A stretch of DNA of 41,489 bases from Metalysinibacillus jejuensis (GTDB lineage Bacteria > Bacillota > Bacilli > Bacillales_A > Planococcaceae). Positions 8,102-16,916 of this stretch are shown here, piece by piece. The translations under genes and the position numbers were made by a program. The notes beneath the pieces were generated by a model. The model saw only the letters and a list, made by a program, of their open reading frames with translations. It was not told where the DNA came from and made no database searches. Where the stretch lies: contig NZ_QAFW01000021.1 of assembly GCF_003057615.1 (NCBI RefSeq), positions 1 through 41,489 on the forward strand, written 5' to 3'. The stretch's first letter is position 1; each line of letters opens with the position of its first letter.

Positions 8102-9322
8102 ATGATTCAAATTAAAATGTATCCAGCTAAAAATGGAGATTGTTTTCTCATTTCTGCGGGAAATGAAGTAAAAAAGCACATATTAATAGATTGTGGTTAT
8201 GTAGAAACTTATAAGAAATTTTTAAAAAAAGATTTATTGGAAATAGCTGAACGTAAAGAAAAGATAAATTTGATGGTTATTACACATATAGATGCAGACC
8301 ATATTTCAGGCGCTATAAAATTTATAGAAGAGAATAATAGACAAGGGTTTATTGATATTAATGAAGTTTGGTTTAATGCGTATCGGCACTTACAAATTCC
8401 TAAAAAAAATAATACTGAACTAGAAGATTCAGAGACAGAGATATTAGAAAGAGAAATAGCTTTAGGAAAATCATTTTTGAAAAAAGCTAATGAAGTAGGG
8501 ATAGTTAAAAATGAAATAAGCGCAGAACAAGGTTCAACTTTGGGAGGGTTATTATTACAAGGTAACTATAAGTGGAATAGTCTGTTTGGCGGAAAAGCAG
8601 TAATGGCAAAGGACACCAAAACTATAAATATAGATGATTTTAAGATTACGATATTATCGCCTAATGAAGATAAGTTAAACAAGCTTAAAGAGGAATGGAT
8701 TAAAAAGTTAAAAATAAAGAAATGGAATTTCAATATAAATGATAATGAGTTATTTGATGATGCATATGAGTTTATGCAACTAATGTCAGAAGAATTAACA
8801 GTAGAAAGTAAGGAAATATCTAAACTCATTCAGGAAAATTCACTGAATAGGTTAGAAGAATATATACATGAGGTTTATCCTAATGATGACAGTGCTAGTA
8901 ATGGATCTTCGATTGCTTTATTAATAGAGCTTCATGAAAAAAAACTTCTGTTTTTAGGAGATGCACACCCTGATATCATTTATAATAATTTAATGCAAAT
9001 TAGTGACTGTAAATTTGATGTAGTAAAATTAGCGCATCATGGGAGTTTGAAAAATACAACTAGTGAGTTAGCAAAAATTTTAACTTCTACTAAATATCTT
9101 TTTTCAACTAATGGCAATGGTGATAAAAACCAACATCCAGATGTCCAAACTATAGTAAAGTTATTAGCTGCAAATTCAGACTCTAAGAAGCAATTATACT
9201 TCAATTATAAAACAGAAAATTCGAATTTTTTCAAAAATACTGAACTGAAAGAAAAATACAATTACGAAATCTTTGAAGGAAATGGTGAAGAAACGCTAGT
9301 AATTAAACTATTGGAGGACTAA
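8102..9322 (+). CDS. ComEC/Rec2-type metallo-beta-lactamase-fold hydrolase (possible defence component)
   Basis: 406 aa, strong GGAGG five bases before ATG. The MBL metal motif is THIDADHISG (residues about 60-69, the H-x-D-x-D-H type). A mid-protein insertion of charged helices follows. Then come FLGDAH (the third metal ligand strand), VVKLAHHGS (the HHGS motif of ComEC-like MBLs) and STNGNGDKNQHPD. No signal peptide or membrane segment is seen, so it is cytoplasmic. It is followed two bases later by a trypsin-like protease fused to a very large protein with its own GGAGG, so the two are one operon. Known context: type 1 AVAST (Avs1) antiphage loci pair an MBL hydrolase with a protease-STAND protein. 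This pair recalls that arrangement, but the assignment is inference. Confidence 0.82.
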   Translation: MIQIKMYPAKNGDCFLISAGNEVKKHILIDCGYVETYKKFLKKDLLEIAERKEKINLMVITHIDADHISGAIKFIEENNRQGFIDINEVWFNAYRHLQIPKKNNTELEDSETEILEREIALGKSFLKKANEVGIVKNEISAEQGSTLGGLLLQGNYKWNSLFGGKAVMAKDTKTINIDDFKITILSPNEDKLNKLKEEWIKKLKIKKWNFNINDNELFDDAYEFMQLMSEELTVESKEISKLIQENSLNRLEEYIHEVYPNDDSASNGSSIALLIELHEKKLLFLGDAHPDIIYNNLMQISDCKFDVVKLAHHGSLKNTTSELAKILTSTKYLFSTNGNGDKNQHPDVQTIVKLLAANSDSKKQLYFNYKTENSNFFKNTELKEKYNYEIFEGNGEETLVIKLLED

Positions 9323-9324
9323 TA

Positions 9325-12300
9325 TTGAAATTTAAACATAGATTTTCTATACCAAAAGTAAAATGTAAAGAAGATATTTCAACAGGTTTTTTAGTTTCAG
9401 AGGACAAAGTTATTACAACTGTACATTCTCTAAAAGAATATCTTTGGGATAAAGAAAATTTAATAGAGATTATTTTTAAAGATAAGGACGGTAACAAAAT
9501 TAGTAGAACTGCAACCCCCATTTTACCTAAAAACGAAAGTATAGAAAATTTTGAAATAATCGCATTAAAACTGAATGAAACTATTGAAGATATAAATTAC
9601 TTAGAATGTATTAAGTATACATTTGAAAGTATAGAAGATGCTTCTACGTATGGCTATCCAGCAGTTCGACAAAATGATGGTACGTTAATTGAAGTTAAGG
9701 TTCATGGATATCTTAACAACAGAGATTTGGACATTGTTGTTAAAGATTCAATTCGAGATTATCAAGGCTGTTCTGGTGGACCACTTATTTATAAAAATTT
9801 TGTTGTCGGAGTAGCATTAGCAGAAATATCTGAAAGTGGTACTCCTAGCCGTATGAATTTTGTGAATTTAATTAAATATGAACAATATTTCAAAGAAATT
9901 GGTTTAGAATTATTTGAACAAGCTTCTGATATTTATAAATTTGATGAAAATTTAATAAACTGCACTAACCCTAAAATTTCTTTGAGCTTTTTTGATTACG
10001 GAGAAAAAGAATTCGAGCAGAATTTTTTGAAAATGCTAAGCACTCAAAAAACTATATATTTACAAGGTAAAACTAAAGAAGAAGTAATAGGCTATGCTCT
10101 ATACATCATTAAAAATAAGGCTCGACATTTTATTCCAAAAGTAATGATAGTGGATGGATTAGAAAAGTGGAATGAATTACATGGTTATTGTGAAGATAAA
10201 ATTTTAATTCCAAACTTTAATGCTAATGAAATAACAATAATTCCCAATAATATCAATATTATTTTTTATGGAGAACAAGACTTCGTGGGTAATAAAACCC
10301 CTTTAAAACTAAAGAAACGGACTTTACGTAATATGAGTGGTAAGTTAAATAGAGAAATTGATGACTTAACAAAAGCTAATCAATTAGTGAGTGAATGTAA
10401 TGGATTATACTCTATTTTTAAAAGGAAAATATTTGAGGGGAAAAGCGGAAAACCAAGGTGGGAAAAACATAGTGAATTAGACTTATTGCCTGCTCTATTA
10501 GGGGGTTCGTGGAAAAATAACACTAAGGACAACTCATTTATAGAACAGTTAACTAACATGAAATATGAACAGTATATAGAGTCTATTCAAAATGTTACTA
10601 ATGGTGAAGATCCATTTATTTTACACTATAACACGGGCTATGAAGATATATTCAAATTAGCAAATGTTGAAGAGTGCTGGGAGATTTTATTCCCTAAAAT
10701 TACTCAAGAAAACCTACAAGCTTTTAAAACGTTAGCTTTAGAAGTGTTAAGTGAAACTCCAGCTAAGTATGATTTACCAGTAGATGATCATTATCGCTCT
10801 AGTGTACTAACTCAAGAAAATATAGAGTACTCTAGCACTTTGAAGAAAGGAATAATTAAATCACTAATATTTATTGCTTTAAAAGAAAACGGTTTTACAT
10901 CTGACAACCAACTATTTGTAGATAACATTATAAAAGAAATATTTAGTCAAACTAAAGAATCAAAACAATGGTTTGCAATAGCAGAGCTTTTACCGTTACT
11001 TGCAGAAGCATCACCACTAACTTTTATTAATTGCTTAGAAAAAGAAGTTGATAATTCTAAATCTAAAATATGGGATTTATTCGAGAATACAGGCGATATT
11101 TTTTGGGGGAGAAATTATTATACACATGTATTATGGGCCCTTGAAAAGCTACTTTGTTTAGAAAATACAGCGCTTGAATCTATAAAAATCCTAACTAAAC
11201 TAGCTGAAAAAAAAATAGATTATAAAATTTCAAACAGTCCTATCTCTACATTATATCAAGCATTATTAGGATGGAAACATCAGATTAATGTAAGTATTCA
11301 AGAAAAAAGTGAATTAGTTGAGTATATTGTTGAGAATAGTTCTATTGGTTGGGAACTTTTAAGACAAATTTTACCTGGTAGATATAATAATGGCTCAGTT
11401 TTAAGTATGACTTATTTCAAATATAGACCTTATGAATTTCAATATAAATTAGAATATAATAATCAATTATTTCAAACTTATAAGACATACACTTTTATAG
11501 CAATAAACGCTGCTAAGAATAATTTGGATAATTGGGAGGTTATATTTGATAAATGTTTATTTATTGAACTGGAGCTTTATGATTTAGTAAAAGAAAAGTT
11601 ATCTCAAGCGCTTATTAATAATAAATCAGATGAAGAAAAATATAGTCTAAAAGAAAAATTAAGAGGTATTATATATCGACATAGATTCTATAAAGATTCG
11701 GAGTGGGCTTTAAGCGAGGATAATGTCGAGAAAGTTGAGGAACTATTTAATTTAATTACTTTTGAATGCGACATATTTAATTATTTGTACATATTTACAA
11801 ATGAAAAATTAGTTGATTTAAACCCTACTCCATATAATATAAATTTAAAAACGGACTGGAGCGGAGAAAGAAAAAAGTTAAGGGAAGAACGTTTAAGACG
11901 TTTAAAATTAATTATTAAGAATCAAAATGGCTCTATTTGGAATTTGGTTAAACTTCTAAAAATTTATGATAAAACACAATTTTCTCAACGTGCTATTGGA
12001 GAAATTTTAGCTAGTGATATAGATGGATATAATTTGAATTTTAAAATCTTAAAAGAAGCTTCGGAGAATTCATTTGAAATACTCCTTATCTCTTATATAG
12101 AAACAAACTATAGTCGAAATGGATTCAAAGCAATAGAAAGTGCGTTAGATGTTTTTAAAGACAACGATGAATTAGTTATTTCTATATTGAAAGTTGCACG
12201 TATTGATAGAAAATTTTTAGGAATATTAGATTCTTTATCTGGTAATATAAAGGTTAAATACTGGAGAGACTTTACTATTAATTGGGACATAATTGATGAT

Positions 12301-13173
12301 TCAGTCAAAGAGGTAGTATGGGCAAAACTTGTAGAATATAAAAACTTTAATGCCCTGTTAAAAATACTAGATTTATATTTCAAAAAAGATTTAGAAAAGA
12401 ATCTTCTATTATTAGAAGAAATATTATCAAATCAAAATACTTTTGCAATAAACAGTCATAATAGTTATTTAATTATCGAGGTGTTTCAAAATATTTATAC
12501 AGAGTCCAATTCAAATATTGAAAGCAGTCTCTATTTGAGGATTTGTCATTTAGAATGGGCATATTTTAGTTTATTAATTGATCAATTACCTCCGAAATAT
12601 TTAATGGAGGAACTTAAGACTGATCCTACATTATTAGCATCATTAATTCAAGCAGCCTATAAATCTTCTATAGATGACAGTGATATTGATGAATTGAAAA
12701 AAGAGTTAGGAAAACAGGCATGGAATATCTTATTTAAGTTAAAGTTTTGCCCATGTGTAGATAAAAATAACGATATTTCAGAAGAGAAATTAGAAGCATG
12801 GATTAAAATATTTTTAGAAGAAATTGATAAAAATAGTCAGGGTAAAATAGGAAGACAGATTCTAGGTGAATGCTTTGCATATTCTCCTAGAAATAGCGAA
12901 GAAATATTCCCACATAGAGCCGTATGCACAATGTTTGAAAAATATTACACGGAAGAAATAGGTAAAGGGTTTGTATTGGGGATTTTTAATAGTAGAGGTG
13001 TTTATTGGGGGACTAGTGGAAGAGAAGAATTACATCTAGCAACTAAATATGAAAATTATGCAAGAAAAATTAGAATTAAATTTCCTAAAGTATCATCCGA
13101 GTTATTAAAGATATCAGAGGATTACAAGAGACAAGCTTTCCAAGAAAGGGAGCGTACTTCTTATGACTTATAA
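9325..13173 (+). CDS. Trypsin-like protease fused to a large sensor/scaffold region (Avs1-like, degenerate NTPase)
   Basis: 1282 aa. Start is TTG 9325 with GGAGG seven bases upstream; no ATG fits. Residues 1-190 form a chymotrypsin-fold serine protease: STGFLVSEDKVITTVHSL with His34, and YQGCSGGPLIYKNFVVGVALAE with Ser150. The usual acidic member is Glu77 (FEIIALKL), where Asp is expected. Residues about 245-360 resemble the core of a STAND/AAA-type NTPase (KTIYLQGKTKEEVIGYAL, KVMIVDGLEKW, ILIPNF, NINIIFYGE) but lack a proper G-x4-G-K-S/T P-loop. The remaining about 900 residues are leucine/lysine-rich helical segments with no transmembrane stretch, as in the sensor arms of large innate-immune-like proteins. 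Likely a threat sensor whose protease is the effector. Base composition is very AT-rich compared with the transfer genes. Confidence 0.72.
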   Translation: MKFKHRFSIPKVKCKEDISTGFLVSEDKVITTVHSLKEYLWDKENLIEIIFKDKDGNKISRTATPILPKNESIENFEIIALKLNETIEDINYLECIKYTFESIEDASTYGYPAVRQNDGTLIEVKVHGYLNNRDLDIVVKDSIRDYQGCSGGPLIYKNFVVGVALAEISESGTPSRMNFVNLIKYEQYFKEIGLELFEQASDIYKFDENLINCTNPKISLSFFDYGEKEFEQNFLKMLSTQKTIYLQGKTKEEVIGYALYIIKNKARHFIPKVMIVDGLEKWNELHGYCEDKILIPNFNANEITIIPNNINIIFYGEQDFVGNKTPLKLKKRTLRNMSGKLNREIDDLTKANQLVSECNGLYSIFKRKIFEGKSGKPRWEKHSELDLLPALLGGSWKNNTKDNSFIEQLTNMKYEQYIESIQNVTNGEDPFILHYNTGYEDIFKLANVEECWEILFPKITQENLQAFKTLALEVLSETPAKYDLPVDDHYRSSVLTQENIEYSSTLKKGIIKSLIFIALKENGFTSDNQLFVDNIIKEIFSQTKESKQWFAIAELLPLLAEASPLTFINCLEKEVDNSKSKIWDLFENTGDIFWGRNYYTHVLWALEKLLCLENTALESIKILTKLAEKKIDYKISNSPISTLYQALLGWKHQINVSIQEKSELVEYIVENSSIGWELLRQILPGRYNNGSVLSMTYFKYRPYEFQYKLEYNNQLFQTYKTYTFIAINAAKNNLDNWEVIFDKCLFIELELYDLVKEKLSQALINNKSDEEKYSLKEKLRGIIYRHRFYKDSEWALSEDNVEKVEELFNLITFECDIFNYLYIFTNEKLVDLNPTPYNINLKTDWSGERKKLREERLRRLKLIIKNQNGSIWNLVKLLKIYDKTQFSQRAIGEILASDIDGYNLNFKILKEASENSFEILLISYIETNYSRNGFKAIESALDVFKDNDELVISILKVARIDRKFLGILDSLSGNIKVKYWRDFTINWDIIDDSVKEVVWAKLVEYKNFNALLKILDLYFKKDLEKNLLLLEEILSNQNTFAINSHNSYLIIEVFQNIYTESNSNIESSLYLRICHLEWAYFSLLIDQLPPKYLMEELKTDPTLLASLIQAAYKSSIDDSDIDELKKELGKQAWNILFKLKFCPCVDKNNDISEEKLEAWIKIFLEEIDKNSQGKIGRQILGECFAYSPRNSEEIFPHRAVCTMFEKYYTEEIGKGFVLGIFNSRGVYWGTSGREELHLATKYENYARKIRIKFPKVSSELLKISEDYKRQAFQERERTSYDL

Positions 13174-13251
13174 GGGGGCGTTCTAACATTTAAATGAAAT
13201 AGGGCATGGTGGCAAGTGTTTGGTAGTGACCCCTTAAAGTTAGATTTTTTA

Positions 13252-13745
13252 TTATGCAGCTAATTGGTTGGCATGCGTTCGATATTGTATCGGACTCATG
13301 CCGGTCAGTTTTTGTTTAATACGCTCGTTGTTATAGTAGTGAATATATTTTTCAATTTTCTTTTTTAACACTTTATATGAAACGATTTCTTCTCCGTAAT
13401 ACATTTCTTGTTTGAGTAAGCCCAAGAAGTTCTCCATTGCCGCATTATCTGCACATGTTGCTTTACGAGACATGCTTTGGAAAATCTTGTTCTGCTTTAA
13501 TGCTTTGACCCATTTTTTATGTTGATAGTGCCAACCTTAATCGGAATGGGGGCCGTTCGATAGTTTGCACGCTCTTGAATGACGAAAAGAGCTTGGTCCA
13601 ATGATGCTAGTACAAAATCGAGTGTCGGGCGCTTGGCCATACTAAATCCAATAATTTCACCGTTGTATAAATCCATAATCGGACTTAAATATAAGTAAGC
13701 GCCAAATATAGCGCACCTTCAACGAATTCAATGGACTGTATTTCG
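13252..13745 (-). pseudogene. C-terminal part of IS3 orfB transposase, broken
   Basis: The rve/DDE integrase core is recognisable: LYLSPIMDLYNGEIIGFSMAKRPTLDFV, then HSD, then GWHYQHKKWVKAL, then SMSRKATCADNAAMENFLGLLKQE holding the last catalytic Glu, then YYNNERIKQKLTGMSPIQYR. Two lesions are visible: a frameshift in a run of C near 13552, and a TAA where a Gln codon is expected in HSDQG. The N-terminal part lies beyond the IS21 insertion at 16294-16563. Confidence 0.8.
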
Positions 13746-13786
13746 CAAGTTAAATTTGAGCCAATTGTTAATTAAAATGTGAGCCA

Positions 13787-14539
13787 CTAAAAGTTGCTTT
13801 GTTCCATCCATTCTTTCGTTTCTAAAATCCGATAAGATCCACCAATCATATTGATAATATGCGCGCGATGCGTGAGTCGATCGGTTAACGCTGATGTTAA
13901 AACGGGATCATGGAAGACCTCTTCCCAGCGTTCAAATGTTAGATTACTTGTAATAATCGTTGCTGCTCGACCGGCACGTAACGATAAGTGCGTAAACAGA
14001 AGCTCTGCTCCTTCTTTATCGAATGAAATGTAACCAAGTTCGTCAATGATGACTAAATCATACTTTTCAAATTTCAGTTCAAACGAGCGTAACGTTCTTG
14101 CAGAACGGCTTTCCTTTAATTGATTCACAAGTGAGGCTACACTCGTAAAATACACTTTATAGCCTGCCAAACAGGCCTCGATTCCTAACCCAATCGCAAG
14201 ATGGGTTTTGCCAGTACCAGGTGAGCCAATTAATAACACATTCTGCTTATCCTGAATAAACTTTAGCTCTTTCAAATGAGGAAGGCGAACCGCCGCATTT
14301 TGCGGCAGTGCCTCTACATCTAATTCTTCTAACAGTTTTTTCTCTGGAAAGTTGGCTAATCGAATTCGATTAGCTTTTGCCCGTACGTAACGGTCCTCCA
14401 TTTCCTGTTTTAAAGCGAAATAAAGAAAGTCAGCTGGCGATGTATGTTGTTCAAATAGGGCTTCCTGTTCAAGTAAAGAACGAATACTTGGTAAACGTAA
14501 TGCTTTGCACATTTCAATCATTTCTTTTTGCTTGTCCAT
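13787..14539 (-). CDS. istB: IS21 transposition helper ATPase IstB
   Basis: 250 aa AAA+ ATPase that activates the IstA transposase and chooses target DNA. Walker A is LLIGSPGTGKTHLAIGLG (about residues 100-117), Walker B is YDLVIIDELGYISFD, sensor-1 is TIITSNLTFERW, and the C-terminal RAHIINMIGGSYR is typical of the family. Full length. Its ATG overlaps the istA stop (TAATG), giving translational coupling. Confidence 0.95.
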   Translation of the reverse strand: MDKQKEMIEMCKALRLPSIRSLLEQEALFEQHTSPADFLYFALKQEMEDRYVRAKANRIRLANFPEKKLLEELDVEALPQNAAVRLPHLKELKFIQDKQNVLLIGSPGTGKTHLAIGLGIEACLAGYKVYFTSVASLVNQLKESRSARTLRSFELKFEKYDLVIIDELGYISFDKEGAELLFTHLSLRAGRAATIITSNLTFERWEEVFHDPVLTSALTDRLTHRAHIINMIGGSYRILETKEWMEQSNF

Positions 14540-16092
14540 TAATGAATCACTCCTGTTCCTTTAGAATGAAATAACGCTGCTAACGAAGATAGATTATCTA
14601 AAGATTGACTGGTGACATCATCTTGGTCAGTTAGAACCGTACGTACTTCAGCTGACTGTTCTGCTAAGAAAATGATTTTTTCAGTTGTTAGTTGAACCAA
14701 AGGGTTCTTTTCTAGTTCAGTAATGACTTCTAATACTCTTGCTAGGCAATCTCGTTCTTTGGTATAAACAAGCAGCTCTAGAAAATCTTTTTCATTTCCT
14801 ATATAATAACGGTGGTAGATATTTTTTATTTGTTTTGGTGCTTGGCTCAAACATTCACTTTGAGCTAAAGCACCTTTTTTCTTTTGCAGCGTGTTTAAAT
14901 AGTGGTAAATATTCATCACCCAGGCATGCACTTGCCAGCTTCGTTTATGCTTTGCGATGCATTCTCCTTCGCTAAACAGAAGCACTTCCTCAGCACGAGC
15001 TTTTAACTTAATATATTCGCCTACATGCCCCTCGGGTACAGAATATCGGTTGTGACGATAAATAACAGTACTATATTTATCCACTCGTAGTTCTACTAAT
15101 TCTGCAGGATCGAATGGTGCAGCTGTTAAGCTGCCAGCGCGTTCAGCTTTTTCTTCCAACATCAATTCATGATGTGTTTTCTCTTTCAAATAATGGGGAC
15201 GATGATTTAATTTTTCGATGATCGAAACTAAATATTCCTGTGCCTCTTCTAAAGAAGTAAACGTATCACGGTGCGCAAATGCTTTCCGGCGTATATATTC
15301 TACACTCCGCTCTACATGGCCTTTTTCATTGCCTTTACGAGGCTGACAAAGTCGAATCTGAAAATGATAATGCAAGGATAAACTTTTCATACCGTCGGTA
15401 ATAAAGCGGTCGTAACCAATAAAGTTTTTGACGACGGTACGCATATTGTCGTATGTAAAAACATTCGGTACGAAGCCCAAGGCTTCAATACATTTTACGT
15501 GTGCGTCCTGTAAACAAACCATTGTTTCCGATTCATAGATTCGGGCATAACGATCATTGCTATAAGCTAGCGTAAACACAGCCATTGAAAGGCTTCTTAG
15601 CTTGCCATCAATGAATAATTTTACTTCTCCCCAATCAAACTCAATTTCACGACCAGCTGTTGGCTCTTGACGAATGAAGACTTCTTTTTCCTTCTTTTCC
15701 TCACGATTAACGAAGTTGCGAACCGTAGTGTAGCCAATTTTGAAACCTTCGTCTAAAAGTTTTTCATGTATATCAATAATCTTTAATTGTTGCTTATGCA
15801 TATTCACTTCACGCTTATTTTTGTTCTGTTTCATCATTTCGCGAATACGTTTCATCACTGTATTTGTTAAAGCTCTCTTTTTTCCATTACGCTTTTTATA
15901 TGCCGGAGGCGTAACGTAATTATCTGTGATGGGTAAATTCCTTGTGTCTTGTTGTCTAGCTGCTAAATCTTGCTCAATGTATTTTTTTACGGTATTACGA
16001 GACATTTTGAGCTTTTCTGCAATTTGACGTTGACTCATATTGTGCTGATAGTACTCAATCAGTACTAACTGCTTTTTCTCCAAACTGATCAC
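14539..16092 (-). CDS. istA: IS21 transposase IstA
   Basis: 517 aa, full length. The N-terminal HTH (SQRQIAEKLKMSRNTVKKYI) is followed by a linker helix region. The DDE catalytic core runs from REIEFDWGEVKLFIDGK (first Asp) through VFTYDNMRTVVKNF (second Asp) to KGNEKGHVERSVEYIRR (Glu). A C-terminal beta-barrel (VDKYSTVIYRHNRYSVPEGHVGEYIKLKA) completes it. No disabling mutation was seen, so this IS21 copy may be active. It is transcribed toward istB. Confidence 0.95.
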   Translation of the reverse strand: MISLEKKQLVLIEYYQHNMSQRQIAEKLKMSRNTVKKYIEQDLAARQQDTRNLPITDNYVTPPAYKKRNGKKRALTNTVMKRIREMMKQNKNKREVNMHKQQLKIIDIHEKLLDEGFKIGYTTVRNFVNREEKKEKEVFIRQEPTAGREIEFDWGEVKLFIDGKLRSLSMAVFTLAYSNDRYARIYESETMVCLQDAHVKCIEALGFVPNVFTYDNMRTVVKNFIGYDRFITDGMKSLSLHYHFQIRLCQPRKGNEKGHVERSVEYIRRKAFAHRDTFTSLEEAQEYLVSIIEKLNHRPHYLKEKTHHELMLEEKAERAGSLTAAPFDPAELVELRVDKYSTVIYRHNRYSVPEGHVGEYIKLKARAEEVLLFSEGECIAKHKRSWQVHAWVMNIYHYLNTLQKKKGALAQSECLSQAPKQIKNIYHRYYIGNEKDFLELLVYTKERDCLARVLEVITELEKNPLVQLTTEKIIFLAEQSAEVRTVLTDQDDVTSQSLDNLSSLAALFHSKGTGVIH

Positions 16093-16239
16093 CTCTATAT
16101 CCTCCTAACTTTTTTACAGTTAGGATTATTTTGATAGAAAGTGGCTCTCATTTCAATTGCGTTGATGGCTCATTTTTAGCTTAACAAAAACAATGGACAT
16201 GAGACAATCGTGAAAATGAATGAAGTTGGAGGTTTTTTT

Positions 16240-16290
16240 ATGAAACGTTCTGAACGCCAGTTGATGTGGCAATCTCGTATTCAAGCGTAA
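16240..16290 (+). pseudogene. Fragment of an IS66-type TnpA start
   Basis: ATG with GGAGG seven bases upstream, encoding MKRSERQLMWQSRIQA then stop. This looks like the N-terminus of the small IS66 TnpA proteins of Bacillales (K-R-S-E-R-Q-x-x-W-Q-S-R-I). Only 16 codons survive, squeezed between the IS21 end and the remaining IS3 orfB, so a third element once inserted here and was mostly deleted. Confidence 0.5.
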
Positions 16291-16293
16291 GCG

Positions 16294-16563
16294 TCAAATA
16301 TAATTTTTCATATCATTGGTACATTTAAACTCCGTTACGTCCCTCACTGCTTTTTGAAGAGCGTATGGCGTATTGAAACGACGATTCAAACGATTCTTCG
16401 CCACTTTTCCAACCGTTCCTTTATACGATTTATAACGAGATTTGCGGACGAACTTCTCACACTTCAAATTCATTTCCTGCATGAGACGCTGTACTTTTTT
16501 ATGATTAATTGTGTACCCTTTCCCTTTCAATTCTGCATGAATACGAGGATAGCCATCGTTCAA
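16294..16563 (-). pseudogene. N-terminal part of IS3 orfB transposase
   Basis: It encodes the HTH_21 region of IS3 orfB (GYPRIHAELKGKGYTINHKKVQRLMQEMNLKCEK) and runs to DVTEFKC, just before the first catalytic Asp segment would continue. It then meets foreign sequence (TNDMKNYI, stop). The continuation is found at 13252-13745, on the far side of the IS21 element. Confidence 0.8.
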
Positions 16564-16675
16564 TCACAGACTTAGATGGAATTGAATATTTTTTTGCTAA
16601 CGACTGAAATCCTAATAGTCCTTTTACATACTCCTTCACAATCTGTAACTTGAATTCATCGCTATATTTTGACAT
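16505..16675 (-). pseudogene. Truncated IS3 orfA
   Basis: MSKYSDEFKLQIVKEYVKGLLGFQSLAKKYSIPSKSVIERWL is the HTH start of an IS3 orfA. The frame then diverges (SSYSCRIERERVHN, stop) and overlaps the orfB part, so the C-terminal part of orfA including the leucine-zipper region is lost by an internal deletion. Confidence 0.7.
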
Positions 16676-16800
16676 AGAAAAACACCCCAAAAGTTAGTTT
16701 TAACTCTAACTTTTGGGGTCCAGCACCTTTGTAGAATAGTTACCTCCTGTTTCTTAAAGCTTTTTCAACCTTAAACAAGCATGTTTTTTTAAGTTTGAAT

Positions 16801-16810
16801 ATGATATACT
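16801..16810 (+). promoter_or_regulatory. Extended -10 promoter for the recombinase gene
   Basis: TGATATACT (16802-16810) is an extended -10 (TG, one base, TATACT). There is no good -35 at 17 bases. Transcription would begin near 16817, giving a leader of about 100 bases before the recombinase start. Confidence 0.4.
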
Positions 16811-16916
16811 ATAAAACGTAAGTTCTCATATTTGTATAAAATATTGACGAACGAAGAATTTTTAAAATAAAAATATTACCATTTAAAAGTCTTCGGAAGT
16901 GAAAGGGTTATGTACA

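Larger units (their letters stand above)
13747..16182 (-). mobile_element. IS21-family insertion sequence (ends approximate)
   Basis: It holds istA and istB, overlapping by one base. Both ends show repeated terminal sequences typical of IS21. The left has TGAGCCA (13757-13763) and GAGCCAC (13781-13787). The right, read inward, has TGAGCCA from 16172 and GAGCCAC from 16147. The match continues outward as AAG(C/T)TAAA. It is inserted in the remains of an IS3 orfB and lies beside an IS66 scrap. Target duplication was not resolved by eye. Confidence 0.8.
13227..16722 (-). mobile_element. Remnant IS3-family (IS150-type) element, interrupted by IS21 and an IS66 scrap
   Basis: Outer ends match as inverted repeats: TGACCCCTTAAAGTTAGA starting at 13227 and, read inward from 16722, TGGACCCCAAAAGTTAGA. 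Between them lie, on the minus strand, a truncated orfA, the N-terminal part of orfB, foreign DNA (16183-16293 and an IS21 element), then the C-terminal part of orfB with a nonsense codon and a frameshift. The element sits 53 bases downstream of the protease gene stop. It is dead as an autonomous transposon. Confidence 0.75.
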
